Positions 1 to 6,977 are shown, counted from the first letter of the stretch. The stretch is DNA of 9,364 nt from JBKHDT01 sp049974825 (GCA_049974825.1 JBNGDJ010000092.1:1-9364); one strand, 5' to 3'. Numbers and translations are program-made. Notes: generated by a model not told the origin, from the sequence alone.

Positions 1-48
1 CGAAAAACACGGTTGGGGCCTGGCCTCCATCACTGGTGGGTTTGGGTC

Positions 49-96
49 AAAAAAATGCCCTTCAGGGAACCTGGACACAAGTGCAGCGATTCCCTG
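49..96 (-). terminator. Hairpin plus T7 tract downstream of pilZ
   Basis: Read on the minus strand, 21 bases after the pilZ stop there is a hairpin at 96-63. The outer stem is CAGGGAA/TTCCCTG and an inner stem is CTG.CAC/GTG.CAG-like with one mismatch and a TTGT loop; two single-base bulges separate the two stems. It is followed by AAGGGCA and then seven T residues (55-49). A stem-loop followed by a T tract after the last gene of a same-strand run suggests the end of the transcript. The weak point is the 7-nt gap between hairpin and T tract, which is larger than in a textbook intrinsic terminator. The same segment is a diverged copy of the repeat at the right end of the window, so it may be a repeat that was recruited as a terminator. 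Confidence 0.5.
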
Positions 97-116
97 TCTT
101 TGATTGAAAAACGCGG

Positions 117-467
117 TCAAAGCGTATAAGTCGGCCGGTCGGATTCAACCGCTCCGGCCAGGTAGGCCTCGATCTTTGTCCGGGTCTGTCCCTGGTCAAC
201 ATCCGAAAACTGCACCCCGATGCCAGGCGTGCGGCTGTTTTGCGCCCCGTTGGGCGTAACCCAGACAACCTTGCAGGCCACGGCGATCCGCTCGGGGCTG
301 CCCATCATGGTCAGCATGAGAAACAGCTCCTTGCCGAGTTCGTGTTGCGTATGCCCCGGAATAAACAGTCCGCCGTTCTTGATAAACGGCATGTAGGACA
401 TGTAAAGCGTCTGCTTGTCCGGGATATTGTGATGGATGATGCCGCCACCCATGCCGGCAAGTGCCAT
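117..467 (-). CDS. pilZ: PilZ, type IV pilus assembly protein
   Basis: This 116-aa protein matches the small, single-domain PilZ of type IV pilus assembly. It carries the diagnostic stretch YMPFIKNGGLFIPG (residues 25-38), then LTMM, KVVWVTPNGAQ (66-76), GIGVQFSD (82-89) and a C-terminal end of the ESDRPTYTL kind. Founding PilZ proteins of this type act in the cytoplasm with the PilB ATPase and FimX, and do not bind cyclic di-GMP. Consistent with that, the RxxxR and D/NxSxxG ligand motifs of c-di-GMP-binding PilZ domains are absent here. Tyr22 aligns with the tyrosine reported to matter for FimX/PilB contacts in Xanthomonas PilZ. The start at 467 is chosen because GAGGAGG (482-476) lies 8 nt upstream; a longer frame to 515 exists but adds 16 unrelated residues. 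The gene is last in the run, after holB, as in Pseudomonas and Xanthomonas. Pilus genes themselves are not in the window. Confidence 0.93.
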   Translation of the reverse strand: MALAGMGGGIIHHNIPDKQTLYMSYMPFIKNGGLFIPGHTQHELGKELFLMLTMMGSPERIAVACKVVWVTPNGAQNSRTPGIGVQFSDVDQGQTRTKIEAYLAGAVESDRPTYTL

Positions 468-704
468 GACCTGATCCTCCTCGATACAGGGCGAGTTGCG
501 GGCACCTCGAAACACCTTTCCACGTGCCCTTTGGAGCAGGGATGCTCCAACGCATCAACCGCGCAAGCGGTTGAAATGGCGCAAGTCGTTCGCGGATCTC
601 CCGACGACGACGTCCTCGAAAAAACCATGGAAGGGCTGTTTTCGAGGTTCCCAGAGAGTCTCTTCCAGCCAAACGTTCAACGTTCAATGAGCCGAACGGA
701 CGGG
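468..704 (-). other. Structured intergenic region / pilZ leader
   Basis: This 237-bp stretch between holB and pilZ has no convincing gene. It holds four inverted repeats, in minus-strand order: a 9-bp perfect stem CCTCGAAAA/TTTTCGAGG at 647-614 with a 16-nt loop; an 8-bp perfect stem TCAACCGC/GCGGTTGA at 574-555 with a 4-nt loop; a 7-bp perfect stem TTGGAGC/GCTCCAA at 550-531 with a 6-nt loop; and a 6-bp stem GGGCAC/GTGCCC at 529-500. The last ends about 18 nt before the pilZ Shine-Dalgarno. A 7-nt tandem duplication (CGTTCAA twice, 674-687) lies just after the holB stop. I could not identify a convincing -35/-10 pair. The region could be a leader RNA, a small RNA, or the remnant of an intergenic repeat. 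Confidence 0.55.
476..482 (-). promoter_or_regulatory. Shine-Dalgarno of pilZ
   Basis: GAGGAGG on the minus strand, 8 nt before the ATG at 467. It is the strongest ribosome binding site in the window and decides the pilZ start in favour of this ATG over an upstream in-frame codon. Confidence 0.85.
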
Positions 705-1703
705 TCAGCCGCTGCGCAATGCTTCCAGCCCCAGGAAAAACCGTTCGACCGACAACTCGGCGTTGAGTGTGTGCCGCGCCTCGGCGCGATAGCGAATCAG
801 CTGGTCATGATAGGCGACAAGCGCGGCCGGTGTCATGTCCTGCACCAACTGATCCAAATCTGCCTGCCGGGAGAGCAGCACCGCCGGTGGCAGGCCAAGG
901 CGCGTCCGAAGCAGGTCTCGGACAAGACGCAGGGCCCAAAGGGCGATGGTTTCGCGCGGGGCCTTGGTCCAGCGGCTGGATTCAGCCAGAGGCGAGCGAC
1001 GACCGGAAAGACAGCCGAGCACCGAATCCACGAAGGCCTCGTGGTCGAAGTCCGGCCGGTCGGCCGAGAGCGACTCAAGAACCGCAAGCGGCTGATTCTC
1101 GCTGGCTGCCAGCCGGACCACAAGCTCCGAGCGGGCTTGACCGGTCTGCTCCTCAAGCCAGGGAAGCACCTCGTCTGCCGGCGGCGTGGGCAAATTCACC
1201 CGCTGCACCCGGGAACGCACAGTAGCTGGCAGGCTGGCCGGCCGCTCGCTGACCAGAATGATCAGACTGCCCGGCGCCGGCTCTTCAAGTGTCTTGAGCA
1301 GGGCATTGGCCGCCGCGGCGTTCATGGCGTCCGCTTCGTGGATCAGCGCCACCCTTGCCCCACCGCGGGTAGTCAGCACCATCGCCGCGCAGAGGGCGCG
1401 CACGTCATCGACCCGGATCGACTTGCCCTCCGCCTCCGGCGCCAGGGTACGAAAGTCTGGATGTACGCCTGCCAGAAAGGGGCGACAGTCCGCGCAATCG
1501 CCACAGGGCCCACCGTCCGGCGCTGGCTGCCGGCAGAGGATGCGCTGAGCCATCCGCAGGGCCAGGGGGGTCTTTCCGATGTTCGGCGGCCCGGCCAGCA
1601 GCAGTCCATGCGGCACGCGATCGGCTGCCAGCATCCGGGCAAAGCCCGCGTAGGCCTCTGCCATCCATGGATGAAGCGTCGTCACGATCTCGTTTTCACT
1701 CAT
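705..1703 (-). CDS. holB: DNA polymerase III subunit delta prime
   Basis: This 332-aa protein matches the clamp-loader subunit delta prime, which works with delta and tau/gamma to load the beta sliding clamp on DNA. Visible features: an N-terminal AAA+ domain with a P-loop GPPNIGKT (38-45); a four-cysteine zinc module (C57, C67, C70, C73); the Walker-B-like IHEAD (121-125); the highly conserved NALLKTLEEP (133-142); and the arginine-finger region RSRV (163-166), where E. coli has SRC. The C-terminal third is the helical collar domain. The start at 1703 is chosen because its ATG overlaps the tmk stop as ATGA and GGGAG (1716-1712) lies 8 nt upstream; a GTG at 1712 would add three residues but has its GGGA directly adjacent. 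Unlike E. coli delta prime, which lacks the P-loop lysine, this one keeps GKT. Length fits the family. Confidence 0.93.
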   Translation of the reverse strand: MSENEIVTTLHPWMAEAYAGFARMLAADRVPHGLLLAGPPNIGKTPLALRMAQRILCRQPAPDGGPCGDCADCRPFLAGVHPDFRTLAPEAEGKSIRVDDVRALCAAMVLTTRGGARVALIHEADAMNAAAANALLKTLEEPAPGSLIILVSERPASLPATVRSRVQRVNLPTPPADEVLPWLEEQTGQARSELVVRLAASENQPLAVLESLSADRPDFDHEAFVDSVLGCLSGRRSPLAESSRWTKAPRETIALWALRLVRDLLRTRLGLPPAVLLSRQADLDQLVQDMTPAALVAYHDQLIRYRAEARHTLNAELSVERFFLGLEALRSG

Positions 1704-2344
1704 TCGGCGCACTCCCGCTGGGCGTGAAAATCCTCCAGTACGGCGAGGATGGCCCGGGTCACCTCTGCCAGCGGGCGCGAGGCGTCAATAACCCGAAAGC
1801 GATCCGGCTCGCCCTCGGCGCGGGCCAGGAACTCCAAACGCACCCGCTCGAAGAAGGCCTGCTGCTCCCGCTCGAAACGATCCTGCGGCTCTGCACGCCC
1901 CCGGGCGCGCGCCAGCCCTTCGGCCACAGGCAGATCCAGCAACAAGGTAAGGTCCGGCGCAAGCTCGGGGTGCGCCAGCTTCGCCAGCGCATCCACCGGG
2001 CCGGCGCCCATACCCCGGCCGGCACCCTGGTAGGCATGGCTTGAGTCGGTGAAGCGGTCACAAATCACCCAGCGCCCGGATTCGAGCGCCGGTTCGATTC
2101 GCTCACGCACATGCTGGGCCCGGGCCGCGAACATGAGCATGAGCTCAGTCATCGGATTCATTCTGGCCTGGCGGGCGTCAAGCAGCAGGGCCCGGATCCG
2201 CTCGCCGATCTGTGTTCCGCCCGGTTCACGGGTAAATTCCGCAGCCAGTCCCCTTCCTGCGGTCCAGTCCTCGATCACCGCCAGGGCCGTGCTCTTGCCC
2301 GCGCCCTCGGAGCCTTCAAGTGTGATAAATGCACCCCGAGACAT
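1700..2344 (-). CDS. tmk: Thymidylate kinase
   Basis: This 214-aa protein is dTMP kinase, which phosphorylates dTMP to dTDP with ATP in the cytoplasm, the step before dTTP. The P-loop is GSEGAGKST (11-19). It is followed by TREPGGT (38-44), the DRF motif with DSSHAYQG (96-107), and a LID region rich in Arg (RARGR at 146-150, DRFERE at 155-160). Basic residues in the LID with no Arg in the P-loop correspond to the E. coli type of the enzyme. The start ATG (2344-2342) shares one base with the mltG stop (TGATG), with GGAG 8 nt upstream; its own stop overlaps the holB start as ATGA. This implies tight translational coupling of mltG, tmk and holB. Length is typical of the family (about 210 aa). 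Confidence 0.96.
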   Translation of the reverse strand: MSRGAFITLEGSEGAGKSTALAVIEDWTAGRGLAAEFTREPGGTQIGERIRALLLDARQARMNPMTELMLMFAARAQHVRERIEPALESGRWVICDRFTDSSHAYQGAGRGMGAGPVDALAKLAHPELAPDLTLLLDLPVAEGLARARGRAEPQDRFEREQQAFFERVRLEFLARAEGEPDRFRVIDASRPLAEVTRAILAVLEDFHAQRECAE

Positions 2345-3369
2345 CAGGGCGACTCCGCCAGAGCACGTCGGTAGGCCCGCACCGCCCGGTTGTGTTCGTC
2401 CAGAGTCCGGGAAAATACATGCCCGCCCTGAGCATCGGCGACGAAATAGAGATAGTCCGATTCGGCCGGCCGGGATACGGCATCCAGCGCCGCACGCCCC
2501 GGCAGGGCGATTGGCGTCGGCGGCAGACCGTCACGGGTGTAGGTGTTGTACGGCGTGTCACGCTTGAGATCACTGCGGTAAATTGCGCCGCGGTAATCCT
2601 CCCCCAGACCATAGATAATGGTGGGATCAGACTGCAGGCGCATGCCGCGCGCAATTCGGTTGACAAACACGCCCGCGACCTCGGGGCGCTCGGCGGCAAC
2701 GCCGGTTTCCCGCTCCACGATGGAGGCCAGGATCAACATCTCGTAGGGATCGGAAAGCGGCAAGTCCGGATCTCGCGCCGACCAGGCGGCCTCAAGTCGG
2801 GCGCGCATGGCCCGGTGGGCCTGCAGGAAGATGTCCCGGTCCGTATCGCCGCGCCGATAAACGTAGGTGTCGGGGAAAAACCAGCCCTCGGGATGAGCCA
2901 GGTCAAGGCCGAGCGCGTCGATCAGGCCATCCGGCGTCTGGGCATCCAGGGTCTGCTTCAGCACCTTGGCATTGGCCACAGTGCGCCTGAACTGCTCAAA
3001 GGTGGCCCCTTCCGGCACCGTCAGCCGGTAGGTAACGACCCGTCCATTCACCATGTCATCCAAGACTTGACGTAGCGAGGTGTCCGGGGCGATCCGGTAC
3101 TCGCCGGCATGCAGCCGGGCAGCCTTGCCCTCCAGGCGGGCAAGCCAGGCAAGCACTCTGCCGTCGGGCAACAGCCCCCTGTCCTGCAGCAGGACCCCAA
3201 CCTGCCCGACGCCAGCGCCTTCAGGCACGATCACCTCGACGGGGGCTTCGCCCCCCGCATGGACCATCACGGCAGACTGCTGCTGCCACAGCGTGAGTCC
3301 CGCTGACAGGCCCAACACCAGCAGCAGCGTACCCAGCCAGACGGCCAGCATGGAAAATCCCCTGAGCAT
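2344..3369 (-). CDS. mltG: Endolytic transglycosylase MltG (YceG family)
   Basis: This 341-aa inner-membrane protein of the YceG family cleaves nascent glycan strands in the periplasm and is regarded as a terminase of peptidoglycan polymerisation. A single hydrophobic segment at about residues 5-28 follows a short positive N-terminus (MLRGF), giving an N-in, C-out topology. A LysM-like part follows (about 44-115; IVPEGAGVGQV, HAGEYRI). The YceG catalytic domain has EGWFFPDTY (161-169) and ILASIVERETG (213-223), with the catalytic Glu at 219. It continues with LQSDPTIIYG (245-254), YNTYTRDGLPPTPI (274-287) and YLYFVADAQGGHVFS (306-320). The ATG at 3369 has AGGTGA 7 nt upstream; an in-frame GTG at 3393 would add eight residues but has no ribosome binding site. 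It follows pabC after 74 bp, as in E. coli. Confidence 0.95.
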   Translation of the reverse strand: MLRGFSMLAVWLGTLLLVLGLSAGLTLWQQQSAVMVHAGGEAPVEVIVPEGAGVGQVGVLLQDRGLLPDGRVLAWLARLEGKAARLHAGEYRIAPDTSLRQVLDDMVNGRVVTYRLTVPEGATFEQFRRTVANAKVLKQTLDAQTPDGLIDALGLDLAHPEGWFFPDTYVYRRGDTDRDIFLQAHRAMRARLEAAWSARDPDLPLSDPYEMLILASIVERETGVAAERPEVAGVFVNRIARGMRLQSDPTIIYGLGEDYRGAIYRSDLKRDTPYNTYTRDGLPPTPIALPGRAALDAVSRPAESDYLYFVADAQGGHVFSRTLDEHNRAVRAYRRALAESP

Positions 3370-3443
3370 TCCTCGTTCACCTGCTCCTGCCACTCAGGCC
3401 GGAATCTGCTTTGGTTTTACCCGTGATCGCCCTGTGGACATGG

Positions 3444-4244
3444 TCAGTCGGAGGCCAGGGCCGCGCGCAGCGAAGCAATGACCGGACCCGGCACCCAGCG
3501 CCGATTTCCGAGCCGGTTGACGGGCAGCACCCCCATCAGGCTGTTGCAGATCGCAAGCTCCTCTGCCTGTTCAAGCGTCTCGGGCCAGCAGGTGACCACC
3601 TCCACGGGCATGATCGCCATGATACGCCTCCGGGTAACGCCCGCGATACCGCAGTCTTCAAGCGGGGGCGTATGCAATCGCCCGTCCCGGACCCAGAACA
3701 GGTTGGCCTGCGTGGCGCAGACCACCCGGCCGGCAACGTCCTGCATCAATCCCTCCGGCTCGGGACCGGACCATTCATGCCGCGCGAGCACCTGCTCCAG
3801 ACGATTGAGGTGTTTGATTCCTGCCAGCGCGGGGTTCAGGCCCAGGCGGGTACGGCAATACCGAAGCGCAATGCCGTCTGCCGCCCAGGCCGGTGGATAG
3901 TCGGGCCACGGCAGACGACGGACCAGCCAGCGCGGCCGGGGCGATTGTGGTGGGCGGTAGCCCCGCCCGCCACTTCCCCGGGTGAGAATCAGCTTGACCA
4001 CCTGTCGGGCTTCGCCCGCATCAACGAGGGCGGGGGCGAGCATGCGCCGCCAGGTCGCCTCGTCCGGCAGGGGAAACCCAAGTCGGGCGCAACCGGCAGC
4101 CAGTCGCTCCCGGTGTTCGCGCTCGTGCCGAATCTCACCATCCACGAGCGCCATGGTCTCGAAAAGCCCGTCGCCATAGGCAAGGCCGCGATCAGCCGGG
4201 TCGATTCCTCCAACCAGCGGCTCCCCGTCCAGCCACGCCGTCAT
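3444..4244 (-). CDS. pabC: Aminodeoxychorismate lyase
   Basis: This 266-aa PLP enzyme of fold type IV releases pyruvate from 4-amino-4-deoxychorismate to give p-aminobenzoate for folate. Motifs: DRGLAYGDGLFET (18-30); KLILTRGSGGRGY (84-96); the PLP lysine K144 in GIKHLNRLEQVLAR (142-155); QANLFWV (179-185); GIAGVTRRR (199-207); ICNSLMGVLPV (232-242). The ATG overlaps the pabB stop as ATGA and has GAGG close upstream, so the two are probably translated as a pair. One oddity: the Glu five residues before the conserved Asn of SANLF/AANLF, which contacts the pyridine nitrogen of PLP in this fold, is Cys176 here (VVCATQANLF). The codon was checked as TGC. The family call rests on the other motifs and on the pabB neighbour. 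Confidence 0.92.
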   Translation of the reverse strand: MTAWLDGEPLVGGIDPADRGLAYGDGLFETMALVDGEIRHEREHRERLAAGCARLGFPLPDEATWRRMLAPALVDAGEARQVVKLILTRGSGGRGYRPPQSPRPRWLVRRLPWPDYPPAWAADGIALRYCRTRLGLNPALAGIKHLNRLEQVLARHEWSGPEPEGLMQDVAGRVVCATQANLFWVRDGRLHTPPLEDCGIAGVTRRRIMAIMPVEVVTCWPETLEQAEELAICNSLMGVLPVNRLGNRRWVPGPVIASLRAALASD

Positions 4245-5614
4245 GATGCCTCAACATCCAGGGCCAGCAGCAGGCCGCGCGCCTTGGCCCGGGTCTCGTC
4301 CAGCTCGTGCTCCAGGTCCGAGTCGGCCACGATCCCCGCACCGGTGCGCAGTACAGCCTGCCCTGACTCCAGCAAGATTGTCCGGATGAGAATATTGCTG
4401 TCCATTCGTCCGTCACGATCGAGATACCCCAAACTGCCGGTGTACGGACCGCGCGCCGTCGCCTCCAGCTCGGCCAGAATCTCCATGCAGCGCACCTTGG
4501 GGCAGCCGGTGATGGTCCCGCCGGGAAAAACGGCCCGCAGCAGTGACCCGGGGCCGACCCCTGGACGGGGACGCCCCCGCACGTTCGAGACAATGTGATG
4601 CACGTGGGCATAGCTTTCAACGGTCATCAGCTCATCCACTTCGACCGTGCCCGGAATGCATACACGTCCAAGATCATTTCGCTCCAGGTCAATGAGCATC
4701 ACATGCTCGGCCCGTTCCTTGGGGTGCGCGATCAGCTCTTCGATCAGCGCCCGGTCAGCGGATTCATTCGCGCCACGGCGCCGGGTACCGGCAATCGGCC
4801 GGGTCTCGAACCAGCCGTTGGCCGCCGAAACCAGGCGCTCCGGAGACGAGCTGACCACCGCGCTACCTGCCCAGTTCATCAGCGCGGCAAAGGGTGCGGG
4901 ATTGGCCCGCCGCAGCCGCCCATAGACGGAAGCCGGGTCAACCGCCCGTTCGGGCCTCAGCTGCCAGGCCCGGGACAGGTTCGCCTGAAACACGTCTCCG
5001 TCATGAACATACTGGCGCACGCGCGCCACACCGGCCAGATAGTCTTCCGGCGGGTCTTCCTCCAGTGCCCAGACGTGCGAAGCGTCCGTATCGACTGCCT
5101 TTGCTGACGCAAGCGATCTCAGACGCTGGCAAAGCCGGTCGAACCCTTCCGTCTCAGGTTCGGCCACCAGCCAGGCCCGGCGCGCAACCCGATCACGCAG
5201 CACGGCGCCGCGGCAGCGCTGGACCAGGGCGGTCGGCAGGGAAAATTCCGAGCGGGGCAGCGACAGGCTGGGCTCAATCTGACCGGCAAGCTCGTAACCG
5301 AGATAGAAAAACCAGCCGCCGGTGAACGGCAGATCCGTTTGGGACGGGGCGCACCGAGCCGACTCGAACCAGTCATCCAGGCTGGCCAGGAAGTCGCCAT
5401 CCGCCCGCGCATGGGGACCATCAAGCCGGCCATCGGCATGCAGGACCAGAGAATCGCCCACAAGGCAAAAAAGAATGTCCCAGCGCCCGTTGGGCCCGGC
5501 CGCGGCACTTTCGAGCAGGTGGGGGAAACCCTCGGGATCGGCGCGGTGCAGGGCCAGCAGGTCGGCATCGGCCAGCTCGGGCAGTTCTTCGACTAGGGGC
5601 GCACAAGAGGTCAT
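4241..5614 (-). CDS. pabB: Aminodeoxychorismate synthase component I
   Basis: This 457-aa chorismate-binding enzyme makes 4-amino-4-deoxychorismate from chorismate with ammonia supplied by a PabA-type glutaminase, which is not in this window. The N-terminal domain has GGWFFYLGYELAGQIEP (99-115). The catalytic domain has GDVFQANLSR (206-215), SSPERLV (256-262), RPIAGTRRRG (272-281), HVMLIDLERNDLGRV (304-318), SYAHVHHIVSNV (334-345), FPGGTITGCPKVRCMEI (363-379) and GRMDSNILIRT (402-412). The QANLSR and MDSNILIRT stretches and the adjacent pabC favour PabB over anthranilate synthase TrpE. However, the PIAGT motif carries Ala275 where E. coli PabB has the lysine of PIKGT; Ala here is typical of TrpE. 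The ATG is 17 bp after the fabF stop. The ribosome binding site is weak: GAGAGG overlaps the fabF end and lies about 12 nt from the ATG. Confidence 0.88.
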   Translation of the reverse strand: MTSCAPLVEELPELADADLLALHRADPEGFPHLLESAAAGPNGRWDILFCLVGDSLVLHADGRLDGPHARADGDFLASLDDWFESARCAPSQTDLPFTGGWFFYLGYELAGQIEPSLSLPRSEFSLPTALVQRCRGAVLRDRVARRAWLVAEPETEGFDRLCQRLRSLASAKAVDTDASHVWALEEDPPEDYLAGVARVRQYVHDGDVFQANLSRAWQLRPERAVDPASVYGRLRRANPAPFAALMNWAGSAVVSSSPERLVSAANGWFETRPIAGTRRRGANESADRALIEELIAHPKERAEHVMLIDLERNDLGRVCIPGTVEVDELMTVESYAHVHHIVSNVRGRPRPGVGPGSLLRAVFPGGTITGCPKVRCMEILAELEATARGPYTGSLGYLDRDGRMDSNILIRTILLESGQAVLRTGAGIVADSDLEHELDETRAKARGLLLALDVEAS

Positions 5615-5631
5615 GGCGGAGCGACAGCCTC

Positions 5632-6876
5632 TCAGACCCGCGAAAAGATCAGTGTGCCGTTGGTGCCCCCGAAACCGAAGGAATTGGACATGACCACATC
5701 CACCCGGGCTTCGCGTGCAGTTCCAGGCACAAAGTCCAGGTCACAACCCGGCGAGGGGTCCTCCAGGTTGATCGTGGGCGGCAGCAGCCCTTCCTGCAGG
5801 GCGAGCACGGAGAATACCGCCTCCACACCGCCGGCAGCACCAAGCAGATGACCGGTCATCGACTTGCTTGAACTGATTGCCAATCGGTCGGCGTGCGCAC
5901 CGAAGGTCGTCCGGATTGCCTCCACCTCGGCCAGGTCACCGGCCGGAGTGGATGTTCCGTGCGCATTGACGTAACCGACACGCTCGGGCGCCATGGCCGC
6001 GTCACGCAGGGCTGCTGCCATGCAGCGCGCCGCACCCTCGCCGCCTTCGGAAGGCTGGGTCATGTGAAAGGCGTCGGAACTCATACCGAAGCCGGACAGC
6101 TCGGCGAAAATGCGGGCACCCCGCGCCTGGGCATGATCGAGCGACTCCAGCACCATGATGCCTGCCCCTTCGCCCAGCACGAAACCGTCTCGACCAGCAT
6201 CCCAGGGCCGACTCGCACCCTCCGGGTCCTCGTTGCGGGTCGACAGGGCCCTTGCCGCCGCAAAACCGGCGATCCCCAAGGGTGTAACGGCACCTTCCGC
6301 ACCGCCGGCCACCATCACGTCCGCATCGCCATAGGCGATCAGTCGCGCTGCCTGGCCGATGCTGTGGGTGCCCGAAGTGCAGGCCGTCACGGTAGCAAGG
6401 TTTGGCCCCTTGAAGCCGTGACGAATGGAAATCTGGCCGGAAATCATGTTGATGATTGCACTGGGCACAAAAAAGGGCGACACCTTGCGCGGCCCGTTTT
6501 CCTCCAGCAGCCGCGTGTTGCGCTCAATCCCGCCCAGCCCGCCGATCCCGGAACCGACGAAGGTTCCCACCCGGTCGAGGTCGAGTCGTTCACCGTCCGC
6601 GTCCAGCCCTGCCGAAGCAATTGCCTCTTCCGCGGCCGCCAGGCCGTAGTGGATGAAAGGCTCCATCTTGCGGGCATCCTTGGCCGGAATCACCGAGGAG
6701 ATATCAAAATCCCGAACCTGCGCCGCAAAGCGCACAGGCATGTTCGACACATCAAACCGCTCGATGGGGGATACCCCGGAGCGCCCCTGAATCAGGGCGG
6801 ACCAACTGTCGGCAACCCGGTTGCCCAACGGCGTGACCAGTCCAAGGCCAGTCACAACAACACGACACTTGCTCAT
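5632..6876 (-). CDS. fabF: 3-oxoacyl-ACP synthase II
   Basis: This 414-aa condensing enzyme (KAS II) elongates acyl chains on ACP by decarboxylative condensation with malonyl-ACP. It has the thiolase-fold N-terminus RVVVTGLGLVTPLG and the nucleophile C166 in TACTSGTHS. The two active-site histidines are H306 in NAHGTSTPAGD and H343 in SKSMTGHLLGAAGG, with K338. The C-terminal glycine-rich loop is SNSFGFGGTNGTLIF (397-411). The length matches the family (about 412). The start is placed at the ATG at 6876, because the conserved fold begins there (MSKCRVVVTG). A TTG-initiated extension to 6927 is open but adds unrelated residues. No Shine-Dalgarno is evident before the ATG (CAGCCAAGTG), unlike fabG. 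The gene lies 157 bp after acpP, beyond a terminator-like hairpin. Confidence 0.96.
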   Translation of the reverse strand: MSKCRVVVTGLGLVTPLGNRVADSWSALIQGRSGVSPIERFDVSNMPVRFAAQVRDFDISSVIPAKDARKMEPFIHYGLAAAEEAIASAGLDADGERLDLDRVGTFVGSGIGGLGGIERNTRLLEENGPRKVSPFFVPSAIINMISGQISIRHGFKGPNLATVTACTSGTHSIGQAARLIAYGDADVMVAGGAEGAVTPLGIAGFAAARALSTRNEDPEGASRPWDAGRDGFVLGEGAGIMVLESLDHAQARGARIFAELSGFGMSSDAFHMTQPSEGGEGAARCMAAALRDAAMAPERVGYVNAHGTSTPAGDLAEVEAIRTTFGAHADRLAISSSKSMTGHLLGAAGGVEAVFSVLALQEGLLPPTINLEDPSPGCDLDFVPGTAREARVDVVMSNSFGFGGTNGTLIFSRV

Positions 6877-6977
6877 CACTTGGCTGTGTTCCAGATCAGT
6901 CCGGCCTGCCCGTCCGGCGCCATCCAAGGCAGGGACACCAGCGGGACAGGCTGCGGATCACAGGGTTCAGACACGAC

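Noticed and set aside
240..1727. Long plus-strand open frame of 495 codons
   Set aside because: It lies antisense to pilZ and holB, crosses the intergenic gap, is rich in Arg/His/Gln/Pro as expected of a GC-rich shadow, and shows no known domain.
3411..4598. Plus-strand open frame of 395 codons
   Set aside because: It is antisense to pabC and part of pabB, both supported by clear catalytic motifs. Its composition is that of a shadow frame.
6877..6927. Longer fabF start (TTG at 6927)
   Set aside because: The added residues do not match the family; the condensing-enzyme fold begins at the ATG at 6876.
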